Source of the DNA: Streptomyces albus subsp. albus
GTDB lineage: Bacteria; Actinomycetota; Actinomycetes; Streptomycetales; Streptomycetaceae
Direction: 5' to 3'
NCBI RefSeq assembly: GCF_000725885.1
Contig: NZ_JODR01000006.1
Coordinates: 62,001-126,000 of the forward strand
Length of the DNA stretch: 64,000 nucleotides
How positions within the stretch are numbered: position 1 is the stretch's first letter; each line of letters starts with the position of its first letter. A model generated the notes under the pieces. The model ran no database searches and was not told the origin of the DNA. It worked only from the letters and a program-made list of their open reading frames with translations. Positions 41,557 to 50,800 of this stretch are shown here, one piece after another. Both the position numbers and the translations under genes were made by a program.

Positions 41557-43668
41557 ATGGAGGACGACCCGTATCTGTGGCTGGAAGAGATCGAGGGCGA
41601 GAACGCCCTGGCCTGGGTGGAGGAGCGCAACGCGGAGACCGTCGCGGAACTGACCGCCGACCCCGGGTTCGCGGCGCTGCGACGGGAGGTGCGGGAGGTG
41701 CTGGACGACACCGCCCGCATCCCGTACGTGACGCGGCGCGGCCCGCATCTGTACAACTTCTGGCGTGACGCGACCCATGTGCGCGGCGTGTGGCGGCGCA
41801 CCACGCTGGACGAGTACCGCCGCGCCGAGCCGCGCTGGGACACCGTGGTGGACGTGGACGCGCTGGCCCGTCAGGAGGACGTGCCCTGGGTGTGGGCGGG
41901 CGCCTCGGTGCTGCGGCCCGGGTGGCGGCGCGCCCTGGTGAAACTGTCCCGGGACGGCGCGGACGCCACCGTGGTCCGCGAGTTCGACATGGAGACCCGC
42001 ACGTTCGTGCCCGGCGGTTTCCGGCTCCCGGAGGCGAAGACGTCCGTGAGCTGGATCGACGAGGACCACATCCTGGTCGGCACCGACACCGGGCCCGGCT
42101 CGCTGACCGCCTCCGGCTACCCCCGCACCGTCCGGTGCTGGCGGCGCGGCACACCGCTGGAGGCGGCACCGGTCGTCTTCGAGGGGCGGCACGAGGACGT
42201 GTCCGTCGCCGCCTGGCACGATCCGTCGCCCGGCTTCGAGCGCCGGCTCGCGGTCCGGCACCGGGACTTCTGGCACAGCGAGCGTTTCGTGCTGTACGAG
42301 GACGCGGACCCGGTGCGGATCGAGGTGCCCGACGACGCCGTGGCCACGGTGCACCGTGAGTGGCTGCTGGTCAGCCTGCGCTCGCCGTGGCTCGGCCGGC
42401 CCGCGGGCGCGCTGCTGGCCTTCGGCTTCGACGCCTTCCTCCGGGGCGGGCGGGAGCACGAGGTGCTGTTCGTCCCGGACGAGCGCACGGTGCTGGAGGG
42501 GTACGCCACCACGCGCGGCCACCTCGTCCTGGAGACCCTCACCGATGTCTCCTCCCGCCTGCACGTGCTCACTCCGCACGAGGGCGGCAGCTGGTCCCGC
42601 AGCCCGCTGGGCGAGGTGCCCGAACTGTCCACGGCGGCGGTACGGGCGACCGCCTGGGAGGGGGAGGAGGGCGAGACGGCCGAGGAGGTGCTGTTCTCGG
42701 TCAGCGGCTTCCTCCAGCCGGCCACCCTGTGCCGGACCGTGGCGGGCGTCGAGGGCGTGGAGACGCTCAAGCACGCACCGGCCCTCTTCTCGGCGGAGGG
42801 ACTGGGCGTGCGGCAGCACTTCGCGGTGTCCTCGGACGGCACCCGGGTCCCCTACTTCGTGGTCGGCCCCGAGCGGCAGGACGGGCCGGCGCCCACGCTG
42901 CTGTACGGCTACGGCGGTTTCGAGGTGTCGCTGACCCCGTCGCACTCCTCGGTCACCGGCCGGGCCTGGCTGGAGCGCGGCGGCACCTACGTGGTGGCGA
43001 ACATCCGGGGCGGCGGCGAGTACGGGCCCGACTGGCACCGGGCGGCGCTGGGAGCGCACCGGGACCTGGCCTTCGACGATTTCGCGGCCGTGGCCAAGGA
43101 TCTGGTGGCGCGCGGCATCACCACCGCCGGCCGGCTCGGCATCATGGGCGGCAGCAACGGCGGCCTGCTCATGGGGGTCATGCTCACCCGGTACCCGGAG
43201 CTGTTCGGTGCCGTCGTCGCGGAGGTGCCGCTGCTGGACATGCTGCGGTACCACCGGCTGCTGGCGGGCGCCTCATGGACGGCAGAGTACGGGGACCCGG
43301 ACGATCCCGGGGCGCGCGAGCATCTGCTGCGCTGGTCCCCGTACCACAATCTGGACCCCGCACGGGGGTGCCCGCCGGTGCTGCTGACGACCTCCACCCG
43401 GGATGACCGGGTGCATCCGGGCCACGCCCGGAAGATGGCCGCGCTGCTGCGCGAGAAGGGGCTGCCGGTGCGGTACTTCGAGAACACCGGCGGGGGTCAC
43501 TCGGGGGCCTCCGACCACGAACAGGCGTCGTTCGTCGAGGCGGTGGTCCACACCTTCCTGTGGCGGACGTTGACGGCCGAGGGCCGGGTGCCGGAGAAGG
43601 TGCGGGCAGCCGACCGGACCCCTTCCTCCGAAGGATCTGGCCGGCGGCTCGGACGTGCCGTCGGCTGA
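41557..43668 (+). CDS. Prolyl oligopeptidase-family serine peptidase (S9A-like)
   Basis: 703 residues, the normal size. A beta-propeller covers residues 60-400 and an alpha/beta hydrolase domain the rest. Nucleophile Ser in IMGGSNGGLLMG, Asp in TSTRDDRVHP, His in TGGGHSGAS. YGYGGFEVSLTPS and NIRGGGEYGPDWH are the POP oxyanion and core motifs. No signal peptide, so it is cytoplasmic, cleaving short proline-containing peptides. The ATG at 41557 (GTG 41554 also possible) lacks a good ribosome site, and CAGAAT eight bases upstream hints at a leaderless message. Confidence 0.88.
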   Translation: MEDDPYLWLEEIEGENALAWVEERNAETVAELTADPGFAALRREVREVLDDTARIPYVTRRGPHLYNFWRDATHVRGVWRRTTLDEYRRAEPRWDTVVDVDALARQEDVPWVWAGASVLRPGWRRALVKLSRDGADATVVREFDMETRTFVPGGFRLPEAKTSVSWIDEDHILVGTDTGPGSLTASGYPRTVRCWRRGTPLEAAPVVFEGRHEDVSVAAWHDPSPGFERRLAVRHRDFWHSERFVLYEDADPVRIEVPDDAVATVHREWLLVSLRSPWLGRPAGALLAFGFDAFLRGGREHEVLFVPDERTVLEGYATTRGHLVLETLTDVSSRLHVLTPHEGGSWSRSPLGEVPELSTAAVRATAWEGEEGETAEEVLFSVSGFLQPATLCRTVAGVEGVETLKHAPALFSAEGLGVRQHFAVSSDGTRVPYFVVGPERQDGPAPTLLYGYGGFEVSLTPSHSSVTGRAWLERGGTYVVANIRGGGEYGPDWHRAALGAHRDLAFDDFAAVAKDLVARGITTAGRLGIMGGSNGGLLMGVMLTRYPELFGAVVAEVPLLDMLRYHRLLAGASWTAEYGDPDDPGAREHLLRWSPYHNLDPARGCPPVLLTTSTRDDRVHPGHARKMAALLREKGLPVRYFENTGGGHSGASDHEQASFVEAVVHTFLWRTLTAEGRVPEKVRAADRTPSSEGSGRRLGRAVG

Positions 43669-43760
43669 TGCCCGGTGGGCAGCCATCGGCCTTCTGCTGC
43701 CGGGCCGGCCCCCTCGGCGGGGTGGGCGGTGGACGGCCGGCGCCGGTCCCCCGCGGGAGC

Positions 43761-43825
43761 GCGTCGTGGACGGTGCGTCGTGGACGGTGCGTCGTGGACG
43801 GTGCGTCGTGGACGGTGCGTCGTGG
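43761..43825. repeat. 14-bp tandem repeat, four copies plus partial
   Basis: GCGTCGTGGACGGT repeats perfectly at 43761, 43775, 43789 and 43803, then GCGTCGTGG. It fills the gap between convergent genes and runs into a terminator hairpin. The unit is direct, without spacers, so it is not CRISPR. Confidence 0.85.
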
Positions 43826-43853
43826 CGAGCGGGCCGGTGCCCCGCTCGCCACG
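43821..43853. terminator. Bidirectional terminator
   Basis: Perfect 13-bp stem CGTGGCGAGCGGG with loop CCGGTGC, four bases from the CAP-gene stop; it also serves the convergent S9 peptidase. Confidence 0.85.
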
Positions 43854-43856
43854 GTG

Positions 43857-44447
43857 TCACCGGCTCCGGGGCGGAAGGACGTTCTCCTTGAACCGGCCCG
43901 AGAAGTTGCCGGGCGGCGTGTAGTTGCACACGATGTACGTCTCGTACCACTGCGGTCCTCTGCCCGCGGCGCGTGCGCAGCCGATCCTGGTGGTGGACTT
44001 CCACACCACCTGGGTGAAGAAGCCGGTCTCGCCGCTGAAGCCGGGCTTGGCGTAGTCGTATGTGCGGCCCCCGTCGTACCACCGGGTCACCGCGTCCTTG
44101 CAGGAGGCCATCCGCCCGGCCACCGAACTGCCCGACCAGTGAAGGTTCTCCCCGTGGCCGGGCTCCAGCCCCCGGTGGCCCTCGTTCAGCCCTTCGAACC
44201 GGGTGATCTCGTCGGCCCGCGAGGCCGCGTAGGCGACCAGCTGAGGATCGACGGTCAGCGGCGGGACGCCGTGCCGGGCCCGGTAGGCGTTGTGCGTCTT
44301 GAGACAGTCCTGCTGGAAGGCTTGGTCGGTGCGCTGCGGCAGCGGGTCGCGCGCCCATGCGGGCCCGGCCGGGCCCACCACGGTCGTCAGCGCCGCGAAG
44401 GCACTCGCCGCGGACATCACCGCGGCGGTGCGCCGGAGTCGGGGCAT
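43857..44447 (-). CDS. Secreted CAP/SCP-domain protein
   Basis: 196 residues; Sec signal to about residue 33 (AGPAWA). CAP signatures: KTHNAYRARHGVPPL, GHGENLHWSG with the His and Glu of the CAP cavity, FFTQVVWKSTTRIGCA and YIVCNYTPPGN. Bacterial CAP proteins are extracellular and of uncertain function (lipid binding or proteolysis). The Cys pairs here resemble eukaryotic PR-1. No operon partner. Confidence 0.85.
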   Translation of the reverse strand: MPRLRRTAAVMSAASAFAALTTVVGPAGPAWARDPLPQRTDQAFQQDCLKTHNAYRARHGVPPLTVDPQLVAYAASRADEITRFEGLNEGHRGLEPGHGENLHWSGSSVAGRMASCKDAVTRWYDGGRTYDYAKPGFSGETGFFTQVVWKSTTRIGCARAAGRGPQWYETYIVCNYTPPGNFSGRFKENVLPPRSR

Positions 44448-44839
44448 GTCGTCTCCTCGTGTCTCGGGTGAGAGCGCTCTGCCTCAGCAACGCGGGGGAG
44501 CCGAAAAGGACACTGGGGCCGCCGCGTCAGGCGGGGCGGGACGGATGCGGCCGGTTCCAGTACGGCGGCGGCGCACGGGTATTGACGCCGGTGCGGGGCG
44601 TGGCCACTCTTACTGCTCGGTAGACCCCGGGGGTGCCCAGCGCGGCGGCGCCTTCTCCCCGGCCGCGGGTCCCGGCGCGCGGCCGTGAACCCGGTGCGCC
44701 TTCCCGCCGCGCCTTGCCGGGCAGGTACCGCCCCGTCAGCCGCTCCCCCGCCGACCTTCGCCCCTCGCGCGTCCCGCCGGCCCGTCCGGTGCTCCGTTCA
44801 CCAGCCTTCCCGTTCCGTCGTCACACCTGTGAGGTGGAC
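44448..44839. other. Divergent intergenic region between CAP and SGNH genes
   Basis: 392 bp holding the promoters of two secreted-protein genes. TTGACG at 44582-44587 is a possible -35, but no -10 lies at the right distance. Otherwise I see nothing specific. Confidence 0.35.
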
Positions 44840-45730
44840 ATGTACGCATCCACGAGAGTCCGGGCCGCGCTGGCGGCCGGGGTGGCGCTGCCCACCACGG
44901 CCGCTCTCGCCCTGGCCGCCGCGCCCTCCGCCGCGGCGGCCGAGGGCGGCGCAGCGGGAACCGCCGCCGTGGCCCACTACGTGGCCCTCGGTGACTCCTA
45001 CACCTCGGGGCCGGGCGTTCCCGACCAGACGGACCAGAACTGCGCACGGTCGAACCACAATTACCCGAGCCTGGCGGCGGCCCAGCTGTCGCCAGGTGCC
45101 TTCACCGACGTCAGCTGCGGGGGTGCCACGACGGAGGAGATGACCAAGCCGCAGGGCACCGCTCCCCCGCAGTTCGACGCCCTCGACAAGAACACCGATC
45201 TGGTGACCGTCGGCATCGGCGGCAACGACATCGGGTTCGCCGGCATCGTCACGCGCTGTGTCATCCTCGGCGCGCTGGTGCCCAACGGTTCTCCCTGCAA
45301 GACCAGTTACTCGCTGGGCGGCGCCGACCAGCTCGCGGCGCGCATCCAGCAGACCGCACCGAAGATCGACGCGGTGCTGCGCGGCATCCGCGACCGGGCG
45401 CCCGGCGCCCGGGTCCTCGTCGTCGGGTACCCGGCGCTGCTGCCCGAGGACGGGAGCAACTGCCCCGCTGTCGTCTCGCTGGCCAAGGGCGACACGCCGT
45501 GGCTCCGCGACACGGAGAAGCGGCTCAACTCGATGCTCGCCGAGCGGGCCGCGGCGGGCGGCGCCGAGTACGTGGACACCTACACCGGTTCCGTCGGGCA
45601 CGACCTGTGCAAGCCGCAGGGCACCCGCTGGGTCGAACCGCTGCAGGCCGTGGACGGGTCGGGCTTCCACCCCAACTCCGCGGGCCACCGCGCCATGTCG
45701 CAGGCGCTGCTGGCGGCCGTACGCGACTGA
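44840..45730 (+). CDS. Secreted SGNH-hydrolase lipase/esterase
   Basis: 296 residues from ATG 44840 (GAGGTGG upstream). Sec signal to about residue 34 (SAAAA). SGNH blocks: ALGDSYTSGPGV (Ser nucleophile), VSCGGATTEE (Gly), VGIGGNDIGFAG (Asn), and GSGFHPNSAGH (His, with the Asp replaced by Ser three residues earlier, so a Ser-His dyad as in S. scabies esterase is likely). It resembles Streptomyces extracellular lipases with three disulfides (NCARSN...CGG, CVILG...CKTS, NCPA...LCKP). Extracellular ester or phospholipid hydrolysis. Confidence 0.87.
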   Translation: MYASTRVRAALAAGVALPTTAALALAAAPSAAAAEGGAAGTAAVAHYVALGDSYTSGPGVPDQTDQNCARSNHNYPSLAAAQLSPGAFTDVSCGGATTEEMTKPQGTAPPQFDALDKNTDLVTVGIGGNDIGFAGIVTRCVILGALVPNGSPCKTSYSLGGADQLAARIQQTAPKIDAVLRGIRDRAPGARVLVVGYPALLPEDGSNCPAVVSLAKGDTPWLRDTEKRLNSMLAERAAAGGAEYVDTYTGSVGHDLCKPQGTRWVEPLQAVDGSGFHPNSAGHRAMSQALLAAVRD

Positions 45731-45737
45731 GCAGCGA

Positions 45738-45768
45738 CGGGCCGGGCCTGCCGCGCGGGCCCGGCCCG
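45738..45768. terminator. Bidirectional terminator between SGNH genes
   Basis: 11-bp stem CGGGCCGGGCC with its complement at 45758, 7 bp past the first SGNH stop; also downstream of the convergent second SGNH gene. Confidence 0.7.
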
Positions 45769-45836
45769 CGCCGGAAGACTGCCCAGGGTCAGGGCCAGGA
45801 AGCAGCGCAGGGCGGTGTCGCGCTCGGAGCGCCGGT

Positions 45837-46637
45837 TCAGTTCCCGGTGGAGAGCGGGGCGAGGTCGGGGCGCTTGGCCTCGACGTTGTCGCCGGAGGAC
45901 TCGCCGCGCAGCCGCCGGCCGATCCACGGCAGCAGGTGCTGGCGGGCCCACAGCAGATCGTCCCGGCGCGAGCCTGCCGCCTGCGGTCCTGGCCACGGGT
46001 CGTCGGCGTGGTCCGGCGTCTCGATCCCCAGCACCTCGGCGCACCGCAGCGCCACCCTCCGGTGCCCTTCGGGCGAGAGGTGGAGCCGGTCCTCGTCCCA
46101 CGCCCTGCGGTCCTGGACCGCGCGCAGCGACCACAGGTCGAGGACGGGGCAGCCGTGGCGGTCGGCGACGGCGCGCAGGTGCGCGTTGTAGGTGGCTATC
46201 TTGCCCCGCAGCAGGCTCAGGACGGGGAAGCTGCGGGTGTCGAAGCCCGTGCACACCACCACGGTGCCGGCTGTGGTGAGCAGTTCGGCGAGCGCCGCCT
46301 CGTAGATCCCGGCGAGCGTGTCCGGGTCGGTGCCGGGCCGCAGGATGTCGTTGCCGCCCGCGCAGAAGGTGACCAGGTCGGGGGCGAGTTCCCGGGCTCG
46401 GGGCACCTGTTCGTCCACGATCTGTTGCAGCAGGCGCCCGCGTACGGCCAGATTGGCGTAGCGGAAGCCGTCGGGGGACTGTCCGGCGAGCATCCGGGCG
46501 AGCCGGTCGGCCCAGCCGACGAACACGCCGTCGGGGCCGGGGTCCCCCACACCCTCGGTGAAGCTGTCCCCGATCGCCACGTACGACGTGGTAGGGGCTG
46601 CCGTATCCGCTGACCACTTACCTGTCACATACAGCAT
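45837..46637 (-). CDS. Cytoplasmic SGNH/GDSL hydrolase
   Basis: 266 residues from ATG 46637; GTG 46652 would add five. GDSL block AIGDSFTEGVGDP, block II LAVRG, block III CAGGNDIL, block V DEDRLHLSPEGHRRVA (Asp-His pair complete). No signal peptide, unlike its convergent neighbour. It is typical of the small cytoplasmic GDSL esterases of actinobacteria; the substrate is unknown. The C-terminal 40 residues carry a basic helix (WIGRRLRG). Confidence 0.82.
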   Translation of the reverse strand: MLYVTGKWSADTAAPTTSYVAIGDSFTEGVGDPGPDGVFVGWADRLARMLAGQSPDGFRYANLAVRGRLLQQIVDEQVPRARELAPDLVTFCAGGNDILRPGTDPDTLAGIYEAALAELLTTAGTVVVCTGFDTRSFPVLSLLRGKIATYNAHLRAVADRHGCPVLDLWSLRAVQDRRAWDEDRLHLSPEGHRRVALRCAEVLGIETPDHADDPWPGPQAAGSRRDDLLWARQHLLPWIGRRLRGESSGDNVEAKRPDLAPLSTGN

Positions 46638-46716
46638 TTCATCAGGCGGCACCGCGCGCCGTACAGCCGGGGCTACCGAGACGTACGGCCGGGCCGCCTG
46701 GAGTCCGGGGTTCCGG

Positions 46717-47892
46717 TCAGGGCGCGGCCGGTGCGGCGTAGCGCAGCAGGACGCCGACCCCGTCCGCCAGGGCCAGCTCGTCGCGGGGCACCACGACCAG
46801 TTCGGCGCCCGTTCCCACGACGGCGCGGATCAGCAGCGATTCGACGGGCTCCGCACGGGCGGAGGGGGCGCCGAAGACCCACAGGTCCTCCTCGGAGGCG
46901 GCGATGTGGGTGGGCCGGGGTCCGCCCCACAGCTGCTGCGGCGCCACCCCCGGCAGGTTGACCAGCAGCGCCTCCACCTGTCCGCGCTGGAGCGCGGCGA
47001 CGGCGGCGGTCATGCCCTCGCAGGCGGCCCGGTCCCTGGCGCGCTGCGCCAGGAACCGGTCGATGTGCAGCAGGTCCCGTTCGTTCAGCCTGCCGTCGAG
47101 CGAGGTGGCCAGATCGTCCTCCAGCAGTGCCCGGCCCGGTGCCGTGACGGGCGGGCCGGTGCCCTCGACGGTGATGACGCGGCTCGCGAGCTTGGACGGC
47201 AGACGGTTGACGAACACGCCCTGCGCCCAGCCGTCGCCCTCCTCGCCGCGTACGACGATCGCCTGCGCGCCGCTCTCGTCGGCCATGCGGTTGACCGTTC
47301 CGGCGAGGCGGGCGGCGCCCCGCTGCCACGCGTCGGCGGGGAACCGGTGCCAGGTGACCGGCCCGGGGGCCACCCGGCTCATCGGCCACCGTCCCGCCTG
47401 CACGCCCACGACGATCTCGTCCCCGGCCCCCGGTGCGCCCTCGATCGCCTCTGAGGCCGGGCCGCCGGGGCCGGTGTCCGCCGACGGCGCGGGCCGGCCG
47501 CCGACCCCCCGCTGCCGGGTGACGGAGACGGCCAGGTACGGCAGGTCGGGTGCGTGCTGCACCGCGAGCGGCATGGCGTCGGGCACCCGGCTGTAGCGGG
47601 CGGTGTCCCGGGCCGGCGGCTGCGGCAGTTCCTCGGCGAGCACGAGCTGCCCGTCCGCGCAGAAGAGGGCCCGGCCGTGCCGGTCGGACACCTCCCGGTC
47701 CGCGTCCAGACCGTCGGCCAGCGCCGCCAGGGTCCGCGCGTCGGCGCCCTGGGCGGTCAGCTCCTGACGGGCGTGCCGCCACCGCAGCTCGACGGCCCGG
47801 TCGGGGTCGCCGGTGTCCCGCGAGGTGTCCAGGTAGACGCTGGCGACGGCCCCCTCGGTGGCGTACAGGGGGTCGAGAAAGGGCAGCCTCAC
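46717..47892 (-). CDS. baeRF-type (archaeo-eukaryotic release factor-like, eRF1 fold) protein
   Basis: 391 residues from GTG 47892 (AGGAGG 5 nt upstream). The N-terminal ASVYLDTSRDTGDPDRAVELRWRHAR and the middle domain LPYLAVSVTRQRG, then RLNERDLLHIDRFLAQRARD and AVVGTGAELVVV resemble actinobacterial Vms1/baeRF2 proteins. Their relatives cleave or rescue peptidyl-tRNA on stalled ribosomes. The usual catalytic GxxQ-like loop is not clear to me here, so activity is unproven. Expected to be ribosome-associated and stress related. Confidence 0.65.
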   Translation of the reverse strand: MRLPFLDPLYATEGAVASVYLDTSRDTGDPDRAVELRWRHARQELTAQGADARTLAALADGLDADREVSDRHGRALFCADGQLVLAEELPQPPARDTARYSRVPDAMPLAVQHAPDLPYLAVSVTRQRGVGGRPAPSADTGPGGPASEAIEGAPGAGDEIVVGVQAGRWPMSRVAPGPVTWHRFPADAWQRGAARLAGTVNRMADESGAQAIVVRGEEGDGWAQGVFVNRLPSKLASRVITVEGTGPPVTAPGRALLEDDLATSLDGRLNERDLLHIDRFLAQRARDRAACEGMTAAVAALQRGQVEALLVNLPGVAPQQLWGGPRPTHIAASEEDLWVFGAPSARAEPVESLLIRAVVGTGAELVVVPRDELALADGVGVLLRYAAPAAP

Positions 47893-47995
47893 CGTTCCTC
47901 CTCGTCCGTACGCGGAGGCCCGCGGCGCACGCGCGGCCGTTCCCTCCCAGTGTGGGAGTGCCGCGCGCGGTCCGCCACCCGGACGGGTGACGGCT

Positions 47996-48811
47996 TCAGT
48001 CCCGGCCCGGTGCGGCTCCGGCGGCGCGGGGGCGGGGCACGACGACGGGCGCGCCGTCGGCGGGGGCGGCAAGGATGTCGGACTCCACGTCGTACAGCTC
48101 CTTGACCAGCGTCTCGTCGACGGTGTCGCGGGGCCGCCCCTGCGCCAGGACGCGGCCGTCCTTCATCGCGACGAGGGTGTCGGCGTAGCGGGCGGCGGCC
48201 GTCAGATCGTGCTGGACCATGACGACGGTACGGCCGCCCGCGGCGACCTGCCGGACGAGGGAGAGCACATCGACGGCGTGCCCCACGTCCAGGGCGCTGG
48301 TCGGCTCGTCCAGGAGGACGACCGGGGTGCGCTGGGCCAGCACCATGGCCAGCCAGCACCGCTGGCGCTGGCCGCCGGACAGTTCGTCGAGGCGTTCGGC
48401 GGCCAGCTCGCGGGTGCCGGTGGCCTCCAGCGCCTCGCGGACGGCCTCCTCGTCCTGGCGCGACCACTGGCGCAGCAGCCCCTGGTGGGGGTGGCGCCCG
48501 TAGCGGACGAGCCCGGCGACGGTGACGGCCTCGGGGGCGCGCGGCGACTGGGGCAGCAGGGCGACCCGGTGCGCGGCGCGGCGGCGGTTCAGCTCCCAGA
48601 TGTCGTCGCCGGCGATCCGTACGGTGCCCGAGGCGGGACGGTGGAGGCGGGCCAGGGTGCGCAACAGGGTGGACTTCCCGCAGCCGTTGGGGCCGACGAC
48701 GGCGGCCACCTGTCCGGCGGGGACGGTCAGCTCCACGTCGCGGACGACGGGCCGGCCCGGGTAACCGGCGTGCAGGGCACGGACCTGAAGGCCCGGTGTG
48801 GTGTCGGTCAT
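47996..48811 (-). CDS. Siderophore ABC transporter ATP-binding protein (FecE-like)
   Basis: 271 residues. Walker A VVGPNGCGKSTLL, signature LSGGQRQRCW, Walker B VVLLDEPTSALD, switch His MVQHDL. The helical region WELNRRRAAHRVALLPQSP is typical of FecE/FhuC-type iron-siderophore ATPases. It pairs with the permease gene ending 7 bp upstream. Energises uptake of a ferric siderophore across the membrane. Confidence 0.88.
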   Translation of the reverse strand: MTDTTPGLQVRALHAGYPGRPVVRDVELTVPAGQVAAVVGPNGCGKSTLLRTLARLHRPASGTVRIAGDDIWELNRRRAAHRVALLPQSPRAPEAVTVAGLVRYGRHPHQGLLRQWSRQDEEAVREALEATGTRELAAERLDELSGGQRQRCWLAMVLAQRTPVVLLDEPTSALDVGHAVDVLSLVRQVAAGGRTVVMVQHDLTAAARYADTLVAMKDGRVLAQGRPRDTVDETLVKELYDVESDILAAPADGAPVVVPRPRAAGAAPGRD

Positions 48812-48818
48812 GGCGGGT

Positions 48819-49937
48819 TCAGGCCTTTCCGGTGGTGCGGTCCGAGCGGAGCAGGACCCACAGCAGGAAGGGTCCGCCGAGGACGCTGGTGACGACGCCG
48901 ACGGGGAGTTCGACGGGGGCGGCGACCCGGCCGAGCGCGTCGGCCGCCACCACGAGTGCCGCGCCGGTGAGTGCGGAGACGAGGACGGGCACGCGGGTGG
49001 GGCCGCACAGTGCCTGGGCGAGGACGGGCGCGGCGAGTGCCACGAAGGCGATGGGTCCGCCGACGCCGACGGCGAGCCCGGCGAGGGCCACGGCGAGGGC
49101 GAGCGCGGCGGCGCGTAGGCGGCGCAGGTCGGCTCCGAGCGAGGCGGCCACCTCGTCGTCGAAGCGCAGCAGTTGGAGCCGGTGCCCGGCGGCGAGGCTG
49201 AGCGGCAGCAGGAAGGCGAGGGCGATCAGGAACGGGGTGCCGGCGCTCCAGTCGCGTCCGTTGAGGCTGCCGACGGTCCACAGGAAGACACCGCCCGCGG
49301 TGTTGTCGTTCTCGCGCGACATGATCAGGTCGCTGACGGCGCCGACGACGGTGGACACGCCGATGCCGACGACCAGGACGCGGTAGCCGGCCGTGCCGGC
49401 GCCGCCCGCGCACAGGACGACGAGCACGGCGGCGGCGACGGCGCCGACGGGGCCGAGCCACCAGTGGCCGACCATGCCGGTGGCGGAACCCGCGGCGGAG
49501 GCGACGACGGCTGCGGTGGCGCCCTCGTTGACGCCGATGATGTCGGGGGTGGCCAGCCGGTTGCCGGCCAGGGTCTGGGTGAGGCAGCCGGAGACGCCGA
49601 GGGCGGCCCCCACCATCAGGCCCACGCACAGCCGGGGCAGCCGGAAGTCGCGCACGATCATCACGGTGCCCGGATCGCCGGTGCCCAGCAGTCCGGAGAC
49701 GGTGTCCAGCACGCTCATGCCGGTCGAACTGGCGACGGTGGCAAGGGTGATGACGAGGGCGAGCAGGGGGAGGAGCAGCGCGGCGGCGAGTGCGCTGCGG
49801 TGCGGGAAGAGCCAGGAGAGGGTGCCGGTGCGCAGCGGGGTGCTGTCGGGCGGGGTCAGGTCCCGGTCGGGTGCGGTGGGCCGGGGGCCGGCCGTGCGGT
49901 GGTGCGGGGCGGCGGGGGTGGACCTGGGCCCGGTCAT
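48819..49937 (-). CDS. Siderophore ABC transporter permease (FecCD family), intact
   Basis: 372 residues from ATG 49937, which overlaps the upstream permease stop (ATGA). After a 45-residue Pro/Thr-rich start come about nine membrane segments. FecCD signatures: VRDFRLPRLCVGLMVGAALG, TPDIIGVNEGATAA, GGVFLWTVGSLNGRDW, and the ATPase-contact region GPIAFVALAAPVLAQALCG. It forms a heterodimer with the second permease, whose gene is truncated here. Confidence 0.87.
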   Translation of the reverse strand: MTGPRSTPAAPHHRTAGPRPTAPDRDLTPPDSTPLRTGTLSWLFPHRSALAAALLLPLLALVITLATVASSTGMSVLDTVSGLLGTGDPGTVMIVRDFRLPRLCVGLMVGAALGVSGCLTQTLAGNRLATPDIIGVNEGATAAVVASAAGSATGMVGHWWLGPVGAVAAAVLVVLCAGGAGTAGYRVLVVGIGVSTVVGAVSDLIMSRENDNTAGGVFLWTVGSLNGRDWSAGTPFLIALAFLLPLSLAAGHRLQLLRFDDEVAASLGADLRRLRAAALALAVALAGLAVGVGGPIAFVALAAPVLAQALCGPTRVPVLVSALTGAALVVAADALGRVAAPVELPVGVVTSVLGGPFLLWVLLRSDRTTGKA

Positions 49938-50800
49938 GCGGCGGCTCCGGCGGTGGACAGGCGGCGGGAGCGGGCGATCCACACGAGCAGCGGCCCGCCG
50001 ACGAAGGCCAGCAGCACGCTGACCGGCGTCTCCCAGGGGCGCATGACGAGGCGGGCGAGCAGGTCGGCGGCCAGCAGCACGTCGGCGGCGACGAGTGCGG
50101 ACAGCACGATCTGGGCGGTCATCCGGGCACCGGCGACGGTGCGGGCCGCGTACGGGGCGAGGAGCCCGAGGAAGGCGATGGGTCCGGCGACGGCGACCGC
50201 GCATCCGGCGAGCAGCGAGACGGCGCCGGCCACGACCAGCCGGATGCGTTCGGGGTGGTGGCCCAGCGAGCGGGCGCTGTCGTCGCCGAGGCCGAGGGCG
50301 GACAGCGGCCGGGCGCAGGCCAGCGCGACGGCCAGGCCGACCAGTACGCAGGGCAGCAGCGGCAGCAGTTGGCCGGTCTCGATCCCGGCGAGGAAGCCGA
50401 TGGTCCAGTAGCGGTAGGTGTCGAACGTCGACCGGGTGCCGAGCAGGACCCACGAGGTGAGTCCGTGGAAGGTGGCGCCGAGTGCGGAGCCGACGAGGAC
50501 GAGCCGCAGTGGTGAGCCCGCGGTGCGTCCGGTGGCGGCGAGCAGGAGGACGACGGCGCTGGCGGTGACACCGCCGAGCAGGGCCCAGGCCAGCAGTCCG
50601 GCGGAGGAGTCGGTGCCGAAGAAGGTGAGGCCGACGACGACGGCGAACGCGGCCCCGGAGTTGACGCCCAGCAGTCCGGTCTCGGCGAGCGGGTTGCGGG
50701 TGGCGGCCTGGAGCAGGCAGCCGGCGGTGCCCAGGCAGAGGCCGACCAGGACGGCGGCGAGGGTGCGGGGCAGCCGTACGTCGAGGACGGCGAGCCGCAG
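49934..50800 (-). pseudogene. FecCD-family siderophore permease, 5'-truncated
   Basis: The frame reads normally from LRLAVLDVRLPRTLAAVLVG to the C-terminus: TGLLGVNSGAAFAVV, YWTIGFLAGIETGQLL, GPIAFLGLLAPYAARTVAG. However, the first 50-60 residues and first membrane helix expected of a FecCD permease are missing. Upstream of about 50,800 the frame enters the antisense of a DHA2 exporter. No start codon with a ribosome site is available at the break. About 280 of roughly 340 residues remain. Without a partner permease this siderophore system is probably non-functional, unless the break is an assembly error. No binding-protein gene is present. Confidence 0.78.

Noticed and set aside
43761..43825. 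Possible CRISPR or iteron array
   Set aside because: The 14-bp repeats are contiguous with no spacers and no cas or rep gene is nearby.
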